Shown: positions 1 through 7,196, counted from the first letter of the stretch. The stretch is 7,604 nt of DNA from Spongiibacteraceae bacterium (GCA_030618505.1 JAUXDF010000146.1:1-7604), one strand, 5' to 3'. Translations and numbers: made by a program. Notes: generated from the sequence alone by a model not told the origin.

Positions 1-3
1 TAA

Positions 4-2016
4 TTAATCAAACAGATTTTTTAAGCCGGCGATGGTGTCTTTGCCTCGTTGCTGATTCAGCTCTTCGCTTTGCTCGCCACGCCCTTCCCACTGTAGGTCA
101 TCTGCTGGTAGTTCATCAAGAAAACGGCTGGGAATGGTGTCGATGATTTGGCCAAACTGTTTGCGCTTGGCCGCAAGAGTGAGTACCAGGTTTTGTTGCG
201 CACGGGTGATGCCAACATAGGTGAGGCGGCGCTCTTCCTCGATATTATCTTCTTCGATACTGTTGCGATGGGGCAGTAATTCTTCCTCCATGCCGATCAT
301 AAAAACATGGGGGTATTCCAGTCCTTTGGAAGCGTGCAGGGTGAGTAACTGCACTTTATCGGCATCGTCCTCTTCCTCCTGACGCTCGAGTAAATCGCGT
401 AATACCAGTTTGGCGATGGCATCCTTGATATCACCCTCGTCTCCATCCTCCTCCTGGCGCTCAAGGGTTTGTTGCAGTGCCGAGATCAGGTAATGGATGT
501 TTTCCATACGCCGTTCGGCCATTGCTGAGCTGCTGCTATTTTGATGTAGCCAGTCTTCGTAGTTGATGTCGCCGACCATTTCCTTTACAGCAGAAATGGC
601 ATCGTCTGATTCACACTGGCGGGTAATATTGTCCATCCATTTAACAAAACCGCGCAGGCGTTCCAGACTTTTGATTGGCAGCAGTTCTTCGATGCCGAGC
701 TCGTCAATGGCGTTGTAGAGACTGACATGGCGCTCGCCAGCATAGGTGCCCAATGTTTGCAGCGTGCTGGTGCCGATTTTTCTTCGTGGTACATTGATAA
801 TACGCAGGAAGGCGTTGTCATCATCGGGATTAATCAGCAGGCGCAGATAGGCCATAATATCCTTAACCTCGTTGCGCGAGAAAAAGGAGATGCCGCCATT
901 AATATGGTAGGGCACTTTATGGTGCTGAAGTTTTAGCTCCAGCAAGCGTGCTTGATGGTTACCGCGATAAAGGATGGCGTAATCTTTAAATTTTGTGCGT
1001 TGCTGCAGGTGTTGATTAATAATCTCAGTGACTACTCGCTCGGCTTCGACCTCCTCATTTTTATTGCGAATCACTCGGATTAAAGGGCCTTCGCCGAGCT
1101 CACTCCAGAGTTGTTTGTCGAGCATGTGAGGGTTGTTGGCAATCAGCGTGTTGGCGGCTCTGAGTATGCGCGCCGTGGAGCGATAGTTTTGCTCCAGCTT
1201 AACCACCTTGAGTTTGGGGTAATCCAGTTGTAACTGGTTGAGGTTTTCCGGTCGAGCACCACGCCAGGCATAAATAGACTGATCATCATCGCCCACCACG
1301 GTTAAGGCGCCACGCAGGCCGACCAGTTGCTTGACCAGTTCATATTGGCAGGAGTTGGTGTCCTGGTATTCATCCACCAGCAAATAGCGAATACGGTTTT
1401 GCCATTTTTCGAGAATCTGCGGATGCTGCTGGAACAGCAATACTGGAATCAAAATCAAGTCGTCAAAGTCCACCGCATTGTAGGCGCGCAGGCTTTGATT
1501 ATAACGCTGGTAGATTTGGGCCAGAGTCATCTCGCTGGCGTTTTGAGCTTGCGCGATGGCTTGCTCGGGGTTAATGAAATCATTCTTAAAGTTGGAAATA
1601 GAATGCTGAATGAGTTCAACCTGGTCGCGATCGAGGTTATCGCCCTGGATCAACAGTTCTTTAATGAGTGATTGGGCATCCTGGGCATCAAAAATGGAAA
1701 AGCCGGGTTTGAATTTGAGGGTCTTGGATTCCTTGCGGATAATGTTCAGGCCCAGGTTATGGAAGGTCGAGACTGTTAAACCACGGACGGCTTTACCCTG
1801 CAGCAATTGCATAACCCGCTCTTTCATCTCCCGTGAGGCTTTGTTGGTAAAGGTTAGGGCGGCAATATGGCGTGCTTCAATACCGCACTGCTCAATCAAA
1901 TAGGCAATTTTACGGGTGATAACACTGGTTTTACCACTGCCCGCGCCCGCCAATACCAGCAGAGGGCCGGAAATATAGTGTACTGCTTCGCGCTGGTTAG
2001 GGTTGAGCTTTGCCAC
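4..2016 (-). CDS. rep: ATP-dependent DNA helicase Rep (UvrD/Rep, SF1A)
   Basis: Rep is a 3'-5' DNA translocase/helicase that clears proteins ahead of the replication fork and helps restart stalled forks. The sequence follows E. coli Rep along its whole length. Visible motifs, numbered from the chosen start: Walker A AGAGSGKT (residues 23-30), DEYQD Walker B (215-219), GDDDQSIYAWRGA motif III (from 242), LEQNYRS motif IV, LLTLHASKGLE motif V and VGITRA motif VI with Arg605. The product is 670 aa, close to the 673 aa of E. coli Rep; the C-terminus ends LKNLFD and lacks the short basic tail of the E. coli protein. The frame is open upstream to a GTG at 2061 (685 aa) with a better Shine-Dalgarno-like AGG before it. 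I prefer the GTG at 2014-2016 because it gives MAKLNPNQ, aligning with MRLNPGQ in E. coli. The gene is complete; its stop codon is at 4-6. Identity is certain, the start is not. Confidence 0.97.
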   Translation of the reverse strand: MAKLNPNQREAVHYISGPLLVLAGAGSGKTSVITRKIAYLIEQCGIEARHIAALTFTNKASREMKERVMQLLQGKAVRGLTVSTFHNLGLNIIRKESKTLKFKPGFSIFDAQDAQSLIKELLIQGDNLDRDQVELIQHSISNFKNDFINPEQAIAQAQNASEMTLAQIYQRYNQSLRAYNAVDFDDLILIPVLLFQQHPQILEKWQNRIRYLLVDEYQDTNSCQYELVKQLVGLRGALTVVGDDDQSIYAWRGARPENLNQLQLDYPKLKVVKLEQNYRSTARILRAANTLIANNPHMLDKQLWSELGEGPLIRVIRNKNEEVEAERVVTEIINQHLQQRTKFKDYAILYRGNHQARLLELKLQHHKVPYHINGGISFFSRNEVKDIMAYLRLLINPDDDNAFLRIINVPRRKIGTSTLQTLGTYAGERHVSLYNAIDELGIEELLPIKSLERLRGFVKWMDNITRQCESDDAISAVKEMVGDINYEDWLHQNSSSSAMAERRMENIHYLISALQQTLERQEEDGDEGDIKDAIAKLVLRDLLERQEEEDDADKVQLLTLHASKGLEYPHVFMIGMEEELLPHRNSIEEDNIEEERRLTYVGITRAQQNLVLTLAAKRKQFGQIIDTIPSRFLDELPADDLQWEGRGEQSEELNQQRGKDTIAGLKNLFD

Positions 2017-2192
2017 GGGCGGTTTGTTCTCTGAAAAAGCGCGATATTGTAACAGCAGCACTGATTGCCTGCCGGTTTTAAATCTGGCTTGGTTACCTCA
2101 TTGGCTTGCCGGTAAGTCTGTGGTAGCGGGCGGATGCGCTGAGGGTCATGGAAAAGACCAATTGGCGACGAAAAAACGCCTATTAATTGCAA

Positions 2193-2198
2193 ATTATA
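2193..2198 (-). promoter_or_regulatory. Possible -10 element of the rep promoter
   Basis: Read on the minus strand this is TATAAT, a consensus sigma-70 -10 hexamer in an AT-rich stretch upstream of rep. No good -35 is seen; the hexamer 17 bp upstream reads TCAATA. It lies about 20 bp from the -35 of the rightward promoter, so the two would be divergent and nearly back to back. Weak evidence, because TATAAT arises easily in AT-rich DNA. Confidence 0.3.
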
Positions 2199-2217
2199 AT
2201 AATTGCTTAAAAAACTA

Positions 2218-2245
2218 TTGACGCGAGGCCGTTAAACAATATACT
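2218..2245 (+). promoter_or_regulatory. Sigma-70 promoter for the GGDEF/EAL gene
   Basis: TTGACG (2218-2223), a 16-bp spacer, then TATACT (2240-2245). Each hexamer differs from consensus by one base, making this the best rightward promoter in the rep/GGDEF-EAL gap. The predicted start is near 2252, giving a leader of about 134 nt before the ATG at 2386. Confidence 0.6.
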
Positions 2246-2251
2246 CCTAAA

Positions 2252-2385
2252 ACTGAAAACTATATAAAAATCAGCTAGAAGCATGGATGTCTTAAAGTAT
2301 TAGCTGCACATGGACTGTAATACCTGTTTTGGGATAAAAAAAATAACATACAGTTCGCTTAGCTTAGGCTAAAAAAAGGTTTTCT
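2252..2385 (+). other. Untranslated leader of the GGDEF/EAL gene
   Basis: The predicted transcript begins with about 134 nt that contain no convincing gene. Two small inverted repeats are visible: CAGCTA (2272-2277) with TAGCTG (2301-2306), and TTAGC (2359-2363) with GCTAA (2368-2372) around a 4-nt loop. The second sits just ahead of the Shine-Dalgarno AAAAGG (2374-2379) and could shade ribosome access. I do not recognise a c-di-GMP riboswitch or another known riboswitch. The remainder of the gap, 2062-2190, shows no further feature. Confidence 0.35.
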
Positions 2386-4110
2386 ATGCATAGCATTCCG
2401 GTACGGATTTTGCTCGTAGATGATGATATCAGTCAGCATTCGCAGTTTGTCAGACTGATTAATGAGCTAGCCTCCAGTCAACACCAGTTACATTGGTGCA
2501 GCGATTTCACCGATGCACTTACTTCCTGCCTGACCGATACCTATGATGTCATTTTTCTCGATGCCAGCAAGGATCATCTGATGAGTCGGCGGCTACTCAG
2601 TGCCGTTCTTTCCCATGGTTGTTCGGCACCGATAGTAATGCTTTGTGATCATCAGCGGCCGGAATTAAAAGCTAAAGTACTGGCGGCGGGAGCAATGGAT
2701 GTGCTTTTTAAAGGCGCTATTGACGCCGATATGCTTGAGCGGGTCGTTCGTTACGCCACTATGCATAATGCGCAAAACCAGCGTAATCAGGGGGAGAGTC
2801 CACCGATTTGTTTTGATCCCCTGACGGGTTTGCCAAACCGACAGCTGTTTATGGATCGCCTGGCCCAGTCGGTATCACGTGCCGAGCGTGATTCGGGTAG
2901 TCTTGCGCTGCTTTGTTTTGATCTTGATGGTTTCAAAAAAGTGAATGAATCTTATGGCCATGATGCCGGGGATCAGTTAATTGAAATGATCGCCGAGCGT
3001 TTGCAGGGCTGTGTGAATAAAACCGATACCGTGGCTCGAATTGGCGGTGACGAGTTTGCCGTTATTGTTGATGCGATTGAACACAAAACCGATCTGGCCA
3101 ATATTGCCCAGGCATTAACGGATGTCATGGTGCGACCATTTTCTCTGGGCGGGCATCGTGTCATCGTTAGCAGCAGTCTCGGCATTGCCGTGTACCCAGA
3201 GGCGGGTGGATCACCGGATGAACTGTTAAAAAATGCCGATTTGGCCAAGCAAAAAGCCAAAACCATGGAAGGCTGTGCGTATCGTTTTTACAACGACCAG
3301 ATTAATGTCGAGGCGATGAGCCAGCTCTATCGTGAGGCAGATTTACGCCGTGGTTTGCGCCGTCATGAGTTTGAACTGTACTACCAGCCGCGTATCGCAT
3401 TGAATACCGGCTGTATTATTGGCATGGAGGCGCTGATCCGTTGGCGTCATCCCGTGCGTGGTTTGGTGATGCCAGATGATTTTATTCCCCTTGCCGAAGA
3501 AACCGGGCTGATCTCTCCTATCGGTTATTGGGTGGTGCGTCAGGCTTGTGCCGATATTAAGGCTATGGATGAGATGGGGCTGCAGCCTTTGGATGTTGCC
3601 GTTAACCTTTCTTTTAAGCAGTTTCAGGATGAAAAGTTTTTAGAAAATACCACCGAGATTATTTTTTCCTCTGGCATTGATCCAAAGCGTCTGGAATTTG
3701 AATTAACCGAAACCGCCATCATGGCCAATGCCGAGGAGACCCATCGCTGTATGCGTTCGCTGAACCGTCTGGGGCCGACCTTTTCTCTGGATGATTTTGG
3801 TACCGGTTATTCCTCCTTTGCCCATATTCAGCGTTTGCCGATTAATTCACTGAAGGTGGATCGTAGCTTTATTAAAAATGTCACCGAAAATAGTGAAGAT
3901 GCGATGATCGTTAAGGCAATGATTAATCTTGCCCATAGCCTGAATATGACGGTGGTTGCCGAAGGTGCAGAAACCGCCGCGCAAATGCATTTTCTGCGCA
4001 GCAACCACTGCGATCAAGTGCAAGGCTTTTATTTCAGCCCGGCGGTGGTTTTTGAAGATATGGTTCAGTTGGTTATGAACGATGAGAAAGTAGTTGTGTT
4101 GTTGGGTTAG
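2386..4110 (+). CDS. REC-GGDEF-EAL cyclic-di-GMP signalling protein
   Basis: A 574-aa cytoplasmic protein without membrane segments. Residues 1-125 form a receiver-like domain with acidic pair D12/D13, candidate phospho-acceptor D59 and conserved K109, but Cys87 replaces the usual Thr/Ser. Residues about 140-300 form a GGDEF domain with DPLTGLPNR from D144, FDLDGF around D179-F183 and an intact GGDEF at 220-224; the inhibitory RxxD site is NKTD (211-214), so its Arg is lost. Residues about 312-565 form an EAL domain with E348-A349-L350, N407, ELTE (439-442), DDFGTGYSS from D469, K490 and E526, the usual metal and catalytic residues of active phosphodiesterases. It is therefore likely a c-di-GMP phosphodiesterase, perhaps bifunctional; the net direction cannot be told from sequence. 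It is divergent from rep, and from memory P. aeruginosa carries a GGDEF/EAL gene (PA5295, ProE) beside rep. No partner histidine kinase is present. The ATG follows AAAAGG by 6 nt. Confidence 0.94.
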   Translation: MHSIPVRILLVDDDISQHSQFVRLINELASSQHQLHWCSDFTDALTSCLTDTYDVIFLDASKDHLMSRRLLSAVLSHGCSAPIVMLCDHQRPELKAKVLAAGAMDVLFKGAIDADMLERVVRYATMHNAQNQRNQGESPPICFDPLTGLPNRQLFMDRLAQSVSRAERDSGSLALLCFDLDGFKKVNESYGHDAGDQLIEMIAERLQGCVNKTDTVARIGGDEFAVIVDAIEHKTDLANIAQALTDVMVRPFSLGGHRVIVSSSLGIAVYPEAGGSPDELLKNADLAKQKAKTMEGCAYRFYNDQINVEAMSQLYREADLRRGLRRHEFELYYQPRIALNTGCIIGMEALIRWRHPVRGLVMPDDFIPLAEETGLISPIGYWVVRQACADIKAMDEMGLQPLDVAVNLSFKQFQDEKFLENTTEIIFSSGIDPKRLEFELTETAIMANAEETHRCMRSLNRLGPTFSLDDFGTGYSSFAHIQRLPINSLKVDRSFIKNVTENSEDAMIVKAMINLAHSLNMTVVAEGAETAAQMHFLRSNHCDQVQGFYFSPAVVFEDMVQLVMNDEKVVVLLG

Positions 4111-4120
4111 GCCTGAGCAC

Positions 4121-5662
4121 TCAATAGTTTTTTACCGACCGATCAAAATTGCGATAACTCAAGGCTTCGTGAATGTGTCGGCTGCTTATTTCCACTGATT
4201 GCTCCAGGTCCGCGATGGTGCGTGATACCCGTAAAATACGATGATAAGCACGGGCGGATAAACCGAGTTTGTTTATTGCATCTTCCAGTATTTGTTGTTC
4301 TTGGTTTAGCAAAGGACAATATTTTTCCAACATTTTATTATTAAGTCGGTGGTTAGCGACCCCTTGTCTGGCGAGTTGCAACTCACGGGTGGCGGTAACA
4401 CGCGCACGAATTTCCTGGCTGTTTTGCTGTGACTTGCCTTCCTTGTTCCGATCCTTGTTGTCTGAAGAGTTCTGGCGAATCAGCGCAGCAATCGGCAGCG
4501 CATTAACCTGGATATGCATATCAATACGGTCGAGTAATGGGCCGGATATTTTGTTGCGATAGCGGCTGATTTGATCCGGGGTACAGCGGCAGTTGTGTTT
4601 ACTGTCCCCATAATAACCACAGGGGCAGGGGTTCATTGCCGCGATTAATTGAAAGGCGGCGGGGAAGCAGGCTTGATGGCTGGCACGGGAGATAATAATC
4701 TCGCCGGACTCTAGAGGTTCACGCAGTACCTCAAGCGCTGCGCGGGGAAATTCAGGCAATTCGTCAAGGAATAATACGCCATTATGGGCCAGGGAAATTT
4801 CCCCGGGTTTGGGTGGATTGCCACCGCCGACCAGCGCCACCGCTGATGCGGTATGGTGGGGCGCCCGAAAAGGGCGGCTATAAAAATCATCATTAATGCG
4901 CCCCTGGGTAACCGATTGAATGGTGGCGTATGCCAGCGCTTCGTCTTCAGTTAGGGCGGGCAGTATGCCGGGCAGGCGGCTGGCCAGCATGGTTTTACCG
5001 GTACCGGGGGAGCCAATCATCAGAAGATTGTGCCCCCCGGCAGCGGCAATTTCCAGTGCCCGTTTGGCCTGGCTTTGCCCTTTGACATCGGCAATATCCG
5101 TGCAGTAAACAGTGCTGGGCCGAGTGTGGCCTTGATGGTTGGTGATTATCTGGCGACCGTGCAGGTGTGCACAAAGTGATAGCAGATGATCCGCCGCTAA
5201 CACTTCAGCCTGTTTGGATAGAGCGGCTTCATCGGCATTGGCTTTGGGAACAATAATTTTGCGTTGTTGTTCGGTGGCTTTGAGGGCGGCGGGTAGCACA
5301 CCTTTAACCGGGCGCAATTCACCTGAGAGTGCCAGCTCGCCGAGAAATTCACAATTCTCGAGCGCCGAGGCTGGAATCTGCTCCGAGGCGGCCAGAATAC
5401 CCAGTGCGATTGGCAAATCAAAACGTCCTCCCTCCTTGGGTAAATCGGCGGGTGCCAGATTGATGGTGATGCGCCTGGCGGGAAAATCAAAGTGAGAGTT
5501 GATAATGGCGCTGCGTACCCGATCCTTGCTTTCTTTTACGGCGGTTTCGGGCAAGCCGACAATGGACAGGCTGGGCAAGCCGTTGGAAATATGAATTTCC
5601 ACGGTGACCAGAGGTGCATCAATGCCGCGCTGGGCGCGACTGTATACGATCGCTAATGACAT
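4121..5662 (-). CDS. comM: YifB/ComM family AAA+ ATPase (Mg chelatase-like)
   Basis: A 513-aa protein of the YifB/ComM family. In naturally transformable bacteria ComM is a hexameric helicase that promotes branch migration during integration of incoming DNA; the gene also persists in species not known to be competent. The N-terminal part (about 1-190, starting MSLAIVYSRAQRGIDAP) is the ChlI/Lon-protease-like domain. The AAA+ domain follows, with Walker A GSPGTGKT at 217-224, the family motif RPFRAPHHTAS, Walker B LFLDE with D300/E301, and a cysteine cluster C346, C348, C358, C360 (NPCPCGYYGD...CRC) that may bind metal, then SGPLLDRID. A C-terminal Mg-chelatase subdomain ends the protein. Length is normal and no key residue is missing. 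A polar Ser/Asn/Lys-rich stretch near residue 400 looks like a loop. The ATG at 5660-5662 has a strong AAGGAAGG just upstream. It lies 48 nt after ubiK on the same strand, probably in one operon. Confidence 0.96.
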   Translation of the reverse strand: MSLAIVYSRAQRGIDAPLVTVEIHISNGLPSLSIVGLPETAVKESKDRVRSAIINSHFDFPARRITINLAPADLPKEGGRFDLPIALGILAASEQIPASALENCEFLGELALSGELRPVKGVLPAALKATEQQRKIIVPKANADEAALSKQAEVLAADHLLSLCAHLHGRQIITNHQGHTRPSTVYCTDIADVKGQSQAKRALEIAAAGGHNLLMIGSPGTGKTMLASRLPGILPALTEDEALAYATIQSVTQGRINDDFYSRPFRAPHHTASAVALVGGGNPPKPGEISLAHNGVLFLDELPEFPRAALEVLREPLESGEIIISRASHQACFPAAFQLIAAMNPCPCGYYGDSKHNCRCTPDQISRYRNKISGPLLDRIDMHIQVNALPIAALIRQNSSDNKDRNKEGKSQQNSQEIRARVTATRELQLARQGVANHRLNNKMLEKYCPLLNQEQQILEDAINKLGLSARAYHRILRVSRTIADLEQSVEISSRHIHEALSYRNFDRSVKNY

Positions 5663-5710
5663 TTACCTTCCTTGGTGTTGTTAAATCTAGTAAGTTGCAG
5701 GGTGTGCTGA

Positions 5711-5965
5711 TCAGTCCTTGTTCAGCTGCTGAGTAATTTCTTCCAGTTGTTGTTCCAGTTTGTCGACCTTGGCGCGGGTATGTTTTAGCACCTCGCTTTG
5801 AATATCAAACTCTTCACGACTGACTAAATCAAGCTTTGCCAGCGTCGATTGCGCAACCACCTGCAGGCTTTTTTGTATCTCGTCGCGGGTTTTAGCGCTG
5901 GGTAATATCTGGCTGGCTTGCTCGATAAACTCATTTAAAAATTCAGGTTTTAACATGTGCTTCAT
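5711..5965 (-). CDS. ubiK: UbiK family ubiquinone-biosynthesis accessory factor
   Basis: A small protein (84 aa) of the UbiK/YqiC family (DUF526, BMFP). UbiK supports efficient aerobic ubiquinone synthesis, acting with UbiJ as an accessory factor of the Ubi complex and binding membranes or lipids. The diagnostic stretch LDLVSREEFDIQSEVL is almost the same as in E. coli UbiK (LDLVSREEFDVQTQVL) and is followed by a heptad-like, charged C-terminal helix (KVDKLEQQLEEITQQL) that fits the family's trimeric coiled coil. The N-terminal half is predicted to be amphipathic helix. There are two in-frame starts: ATG at 5965 (MKHMLKPEF) and ATG at 5956 (MLKPEF, 81 aa). The shorter form resembles Pseudomonas homologues starting ML; neither has a clear Shine-Dalgarno, so the start is unsettled. 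It precedes comM by 48 nt on the same strand with no terminator between them. Confidence 0.93.
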   Translation of the reverse strand: MKHMLKPEFLNEFIEQASQILPSAKTRDEIQKSLQVVAQSTLAKLDLVSREEFDIQSEVLKHTRAKVDKLEQQLEEITQQLNKD

Positions 5966-6084
5966 CTATGTGGTGAATCAAATGTGCAGTTTACAGTAAA
6001 ACCGCGGCTTGTTTGTAGTCTGTGGTGACCTTGAGTGATCTGGAGCGATTGAAGTGATTAAATAGTGCCTATTCAGAAACCGGA

Positions 6085-6098
6085 AATTTTCGAAAATT
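6085..6098. repeat. Perfect 14-bp palindrome AATTTTCGAAAATT
   Basis: This even palindrome with no spacer lies between the divergent ubiK and porin genes, 8 bp left of a large nested inverted repeat. It is AT-rich and twofold symmetric, so it could be a site for a dimeric regulator or the tip of a larger repeat structure. I do not recognise a specific operator consensus. Confidence 0.6.
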
Positions 6099-6106
6099 AA
6101 GTACGC

Positions 6107-6178
6107 TCCTGGCCAACGCAAATCTAGCTCCTAGGCCTTTTCAAGGCCTTTAAGTCGCAAGATTTGCGTTGGCCAGGA
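6107..6178. repeat. Nested inverted repeat with perfect 19-bp arms
   Basis: The left arm (6107-6125, beginning TCCTGGCCAACG) and right arm (6160-6178, ending CGTTGGCCAGGA) are perfect reverse complements of 19 bp. The 34 nt between them contain a second stem, AGGCCTT (6133-6139) with AAGGCCT (6143-6149), closing on a 3-nt loop. The whole 72-bp unit folds as a hairpin inside a hairpin. The flanking genes point away from it, so it is not placed to end either one, and no U-tract adjoins it. It may be a small palindromic REP-like or MITE-like element, or a regulatory structure in a leader. No target-site duplication is evident at its edges. Confidence 0.85.
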
Positions 6179-6264
6179 TCTCTTTGTCTAATTTCTGGAT
6201 GGGCACTAAATAACAAGCGGTTTTATCGAATCCCAGGAACTTGCTCGCTAATGAATAAAGTGTC

Positions 6265-6293
6265 TTTAGTGCATGCTTGTGGGCTGCTATAAT
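6265..6293 (+). promoter_or_regulatory. Extended -10 sigma-70 promoter of the porin gene
   Basis: A perfect -10 TATAAT (6288-6293) is preceded by TGC (6285-6287), the extended -10 signature. The hexamer 17 bp upstream, TTTAGT (6265-6270), is a poor -35, as is common for extended -10 promoters. The predicted start is near 6300, leaving a leader of about 31 nt. A dyad TAAAG-tgt-CTTTA (6256-6268) overlaps the -35 region and could be an operator. The rest of 6179-6264 shows nothing I can name. Confidence 0.65.
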
Positions 6294-6314
6294 CCGCGCA
6301 GCTACGAAATGCCT

Positions 6315-6320
6315 AGGAGA
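6315..6320 (+). promoter_or_regulatory. Ribosome-binding site of the porin gene
   Basis: AGGAGA lies 10 nt before the ATG at 6331 and fixes this start. It is embedded in GCCTAGGAGATCCTG (6311-6325). The first 9 nt of that segment are complementary to 6128-6136 and the last 9 nt to 6174-6182, both in or at the edge of the upstream nested inverted repeat. Confidence 0.8.
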
Positions 6321-6330
6321 TCCTGAATAA

Positions 6331-7107
6331 ATGAAAGCGAAGCAAATAAAACAAAAATATCTACCAGTCGCCATGGTGGCGAGTGTACTGACTTTGGCGA
6401 CTGTTGGCGCTCAGCCAGCTATGGCTGAAGTAAAGGCCTCAGCCGGTGTCGCCAGCACCTACCTGTTTCGTGGTGTCGATTCCAGTGATGGTAATGCTCA
6501 GGTATTTGGTGATCTTACGGTGGCGGGTGCAGGCTTTTATGCCAGTGTCTGGGGTTCAAGCGCCGGCAGTGGTACTCAGGAATATGACTTGATTGCCGGT
6601 TGGGCAAAGGATTTTGATGGTGTCACTCTGAATATGGGGGCGATTAACTATATTTATCCGGGTGATGATGCGGCGGATGATTTTGGCTCCGAGTCAGAGG
6701 CTTTTATCGGTATAGGCTGGAATGGCCTGGAAGCCTATATCTATAAAAATGTAGCCAGTGCCTACCAGGATAACAATGGCTATTTCTATACTGCGCTTAC
6801 CTATAGTTATAAAAAATTCTCTGGCACCTTTGGTTATGCGCAGAATGATAGTATTCCCAATAAAGAGGAGGCACTGTATACGGAGGGGAAATACAGTTAT
6901 ATGCACCTGGATTTAACCTATGCCTTTAATAGCAACCTGTCCTTTACCTTTAGCAAGATTGTTGATCGAAAGGCCAAGGCTGAGGGTGTAAGTGCTAAAA
7001 GTGTTTCAGATTTTGCCGAACTGGCAGCGGGTGATCCTCGTTATGCCGCTGTCGCAGATGACGATTTGTTGTTTGTGGTGACTTATAGCCTGCCACTGGA
7101 ATTCTAG
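6331..7107 (+). CDS. TorF-family putative outer-membrane porin (TIGR02001)
   Basis: A 258-aa exported protein. Residues 1-32 form a Sec signal peptide with a basic start (MKAKQIKQK), a hydrophobic core and an Ala-X-Ala site at PAMA|EV. The mature 226 aa alternate polar and hydrophobic residues in short strands, are rich in Gly, Tyr and Phe, and finish ...VVTYSLPLEF, the terminal Phe that marks beta-barrel proteins for BAM assembly. The start of the mature part, VKASAGVASTYLFRGVDSSDG (beginning E33), carries the YxFRGxxxSDG-type signature of the TIGR02001 (gcw_chp, 'TorF family putative porin') group. The substrate is unknown. From memory, members often occur as paralogues and near glnK-amtB in marine gammaproteobacteria, and the downstream nitrogen-type promoter fits that. 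It is divergent from ubiK, has its own sigma-70-type promoter and terminator, and is probably monocistronic. Length is typical of the family and nothing is broken. Confidence 0.85.
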   Translation: MKAKQIKQKYLPVAMVASVLTLATVGAQPAMAEVKASAGVASTYLFRGVDSSDGNAQVFGDLTVAGAGFYASVWGSSAGSGTQEYDLIAGWAKDFDGVTLNMGAINYIYPGDDAADDFGSESEAFIGIGWNGLEAYIYKNVASAYQDNNGYFYTALTYSYKKFSGTFGYAQNDSIPNKEEALYTEGKYSYMHLDLTYAFNSNLSFTFSKIVDRKAKAEGVSAKSVSDFAELAAGDPRYAAVADDDLLFVVTYSLPLEF

Positions 7108-7127
7108 ATTTTAATCCTGCGCACAAA

Positions 7128-7160
7128 AATCGCCCACTGAAAGCTGGGCGATTCTTTCCT
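7128..7160 (+). terminator. Intrinsic terminator of the porin gene
   Basis: AATCGCCCA (7128-7136) pairs perfectly with TGGGCGATT (7145-7153) around an 8-nt loop, and the T-rich CTTTCCT run follows. The stem starts 20 nt after the porin stop codon, so it separates this transcript from the gene beginning at 7518. Confidence 0.85.
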
Positions 7161-7196
7161 TATTCCCAGTAATATTCCTGGTTTAGTTCTTAGAAT

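Noticed and set aside
1896..2192. 98-codon minus-strand frame overlapping the start of rep in another frame
   Set aside because: It overlaps the conserved Walker A region of rep, its protein has no recognisable features, and it is explained as a shadow of rep.
2310..2372. A 20-codon reading frame (starts MDCNTCFG) in the leader of the GGDEF/EAL gene, ending 13 nt before its start
   Set aside because: No Shine-Dalgarno precedes it, the composition shows nothing gene-like, and short frames of this size are expected by chance. It is not listed as a leader peptide.
2252..2385. c-di-GMP riboswitch ahead of the GGDEF/EAL gene
   Set aside because: The conserved blocks of GEMM-type riboswitches are not visible and the stems present are small and do not form that architecture.
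6107..6178. Nested inverted repeat as an intrinsic terminator
   Set aside because: No T-run follows on either strand, and both neighbouring genes are transcribed away from it.
6168..6190. TTGGCCAGG region as a sigma-54 promoter for the first porin gene
   Set aside because: There is no GC at the required -12 position (the bases there are TT), and the sequence is explained by the inverted-repeat arm.
6150..6374. 74-codon minus-strand frame across the porin promoter and start
   Set aside because: It runs through the inverted repeat, promoter and signal-peptide region and lacks a plausible ribosome-binding site or protein signature.
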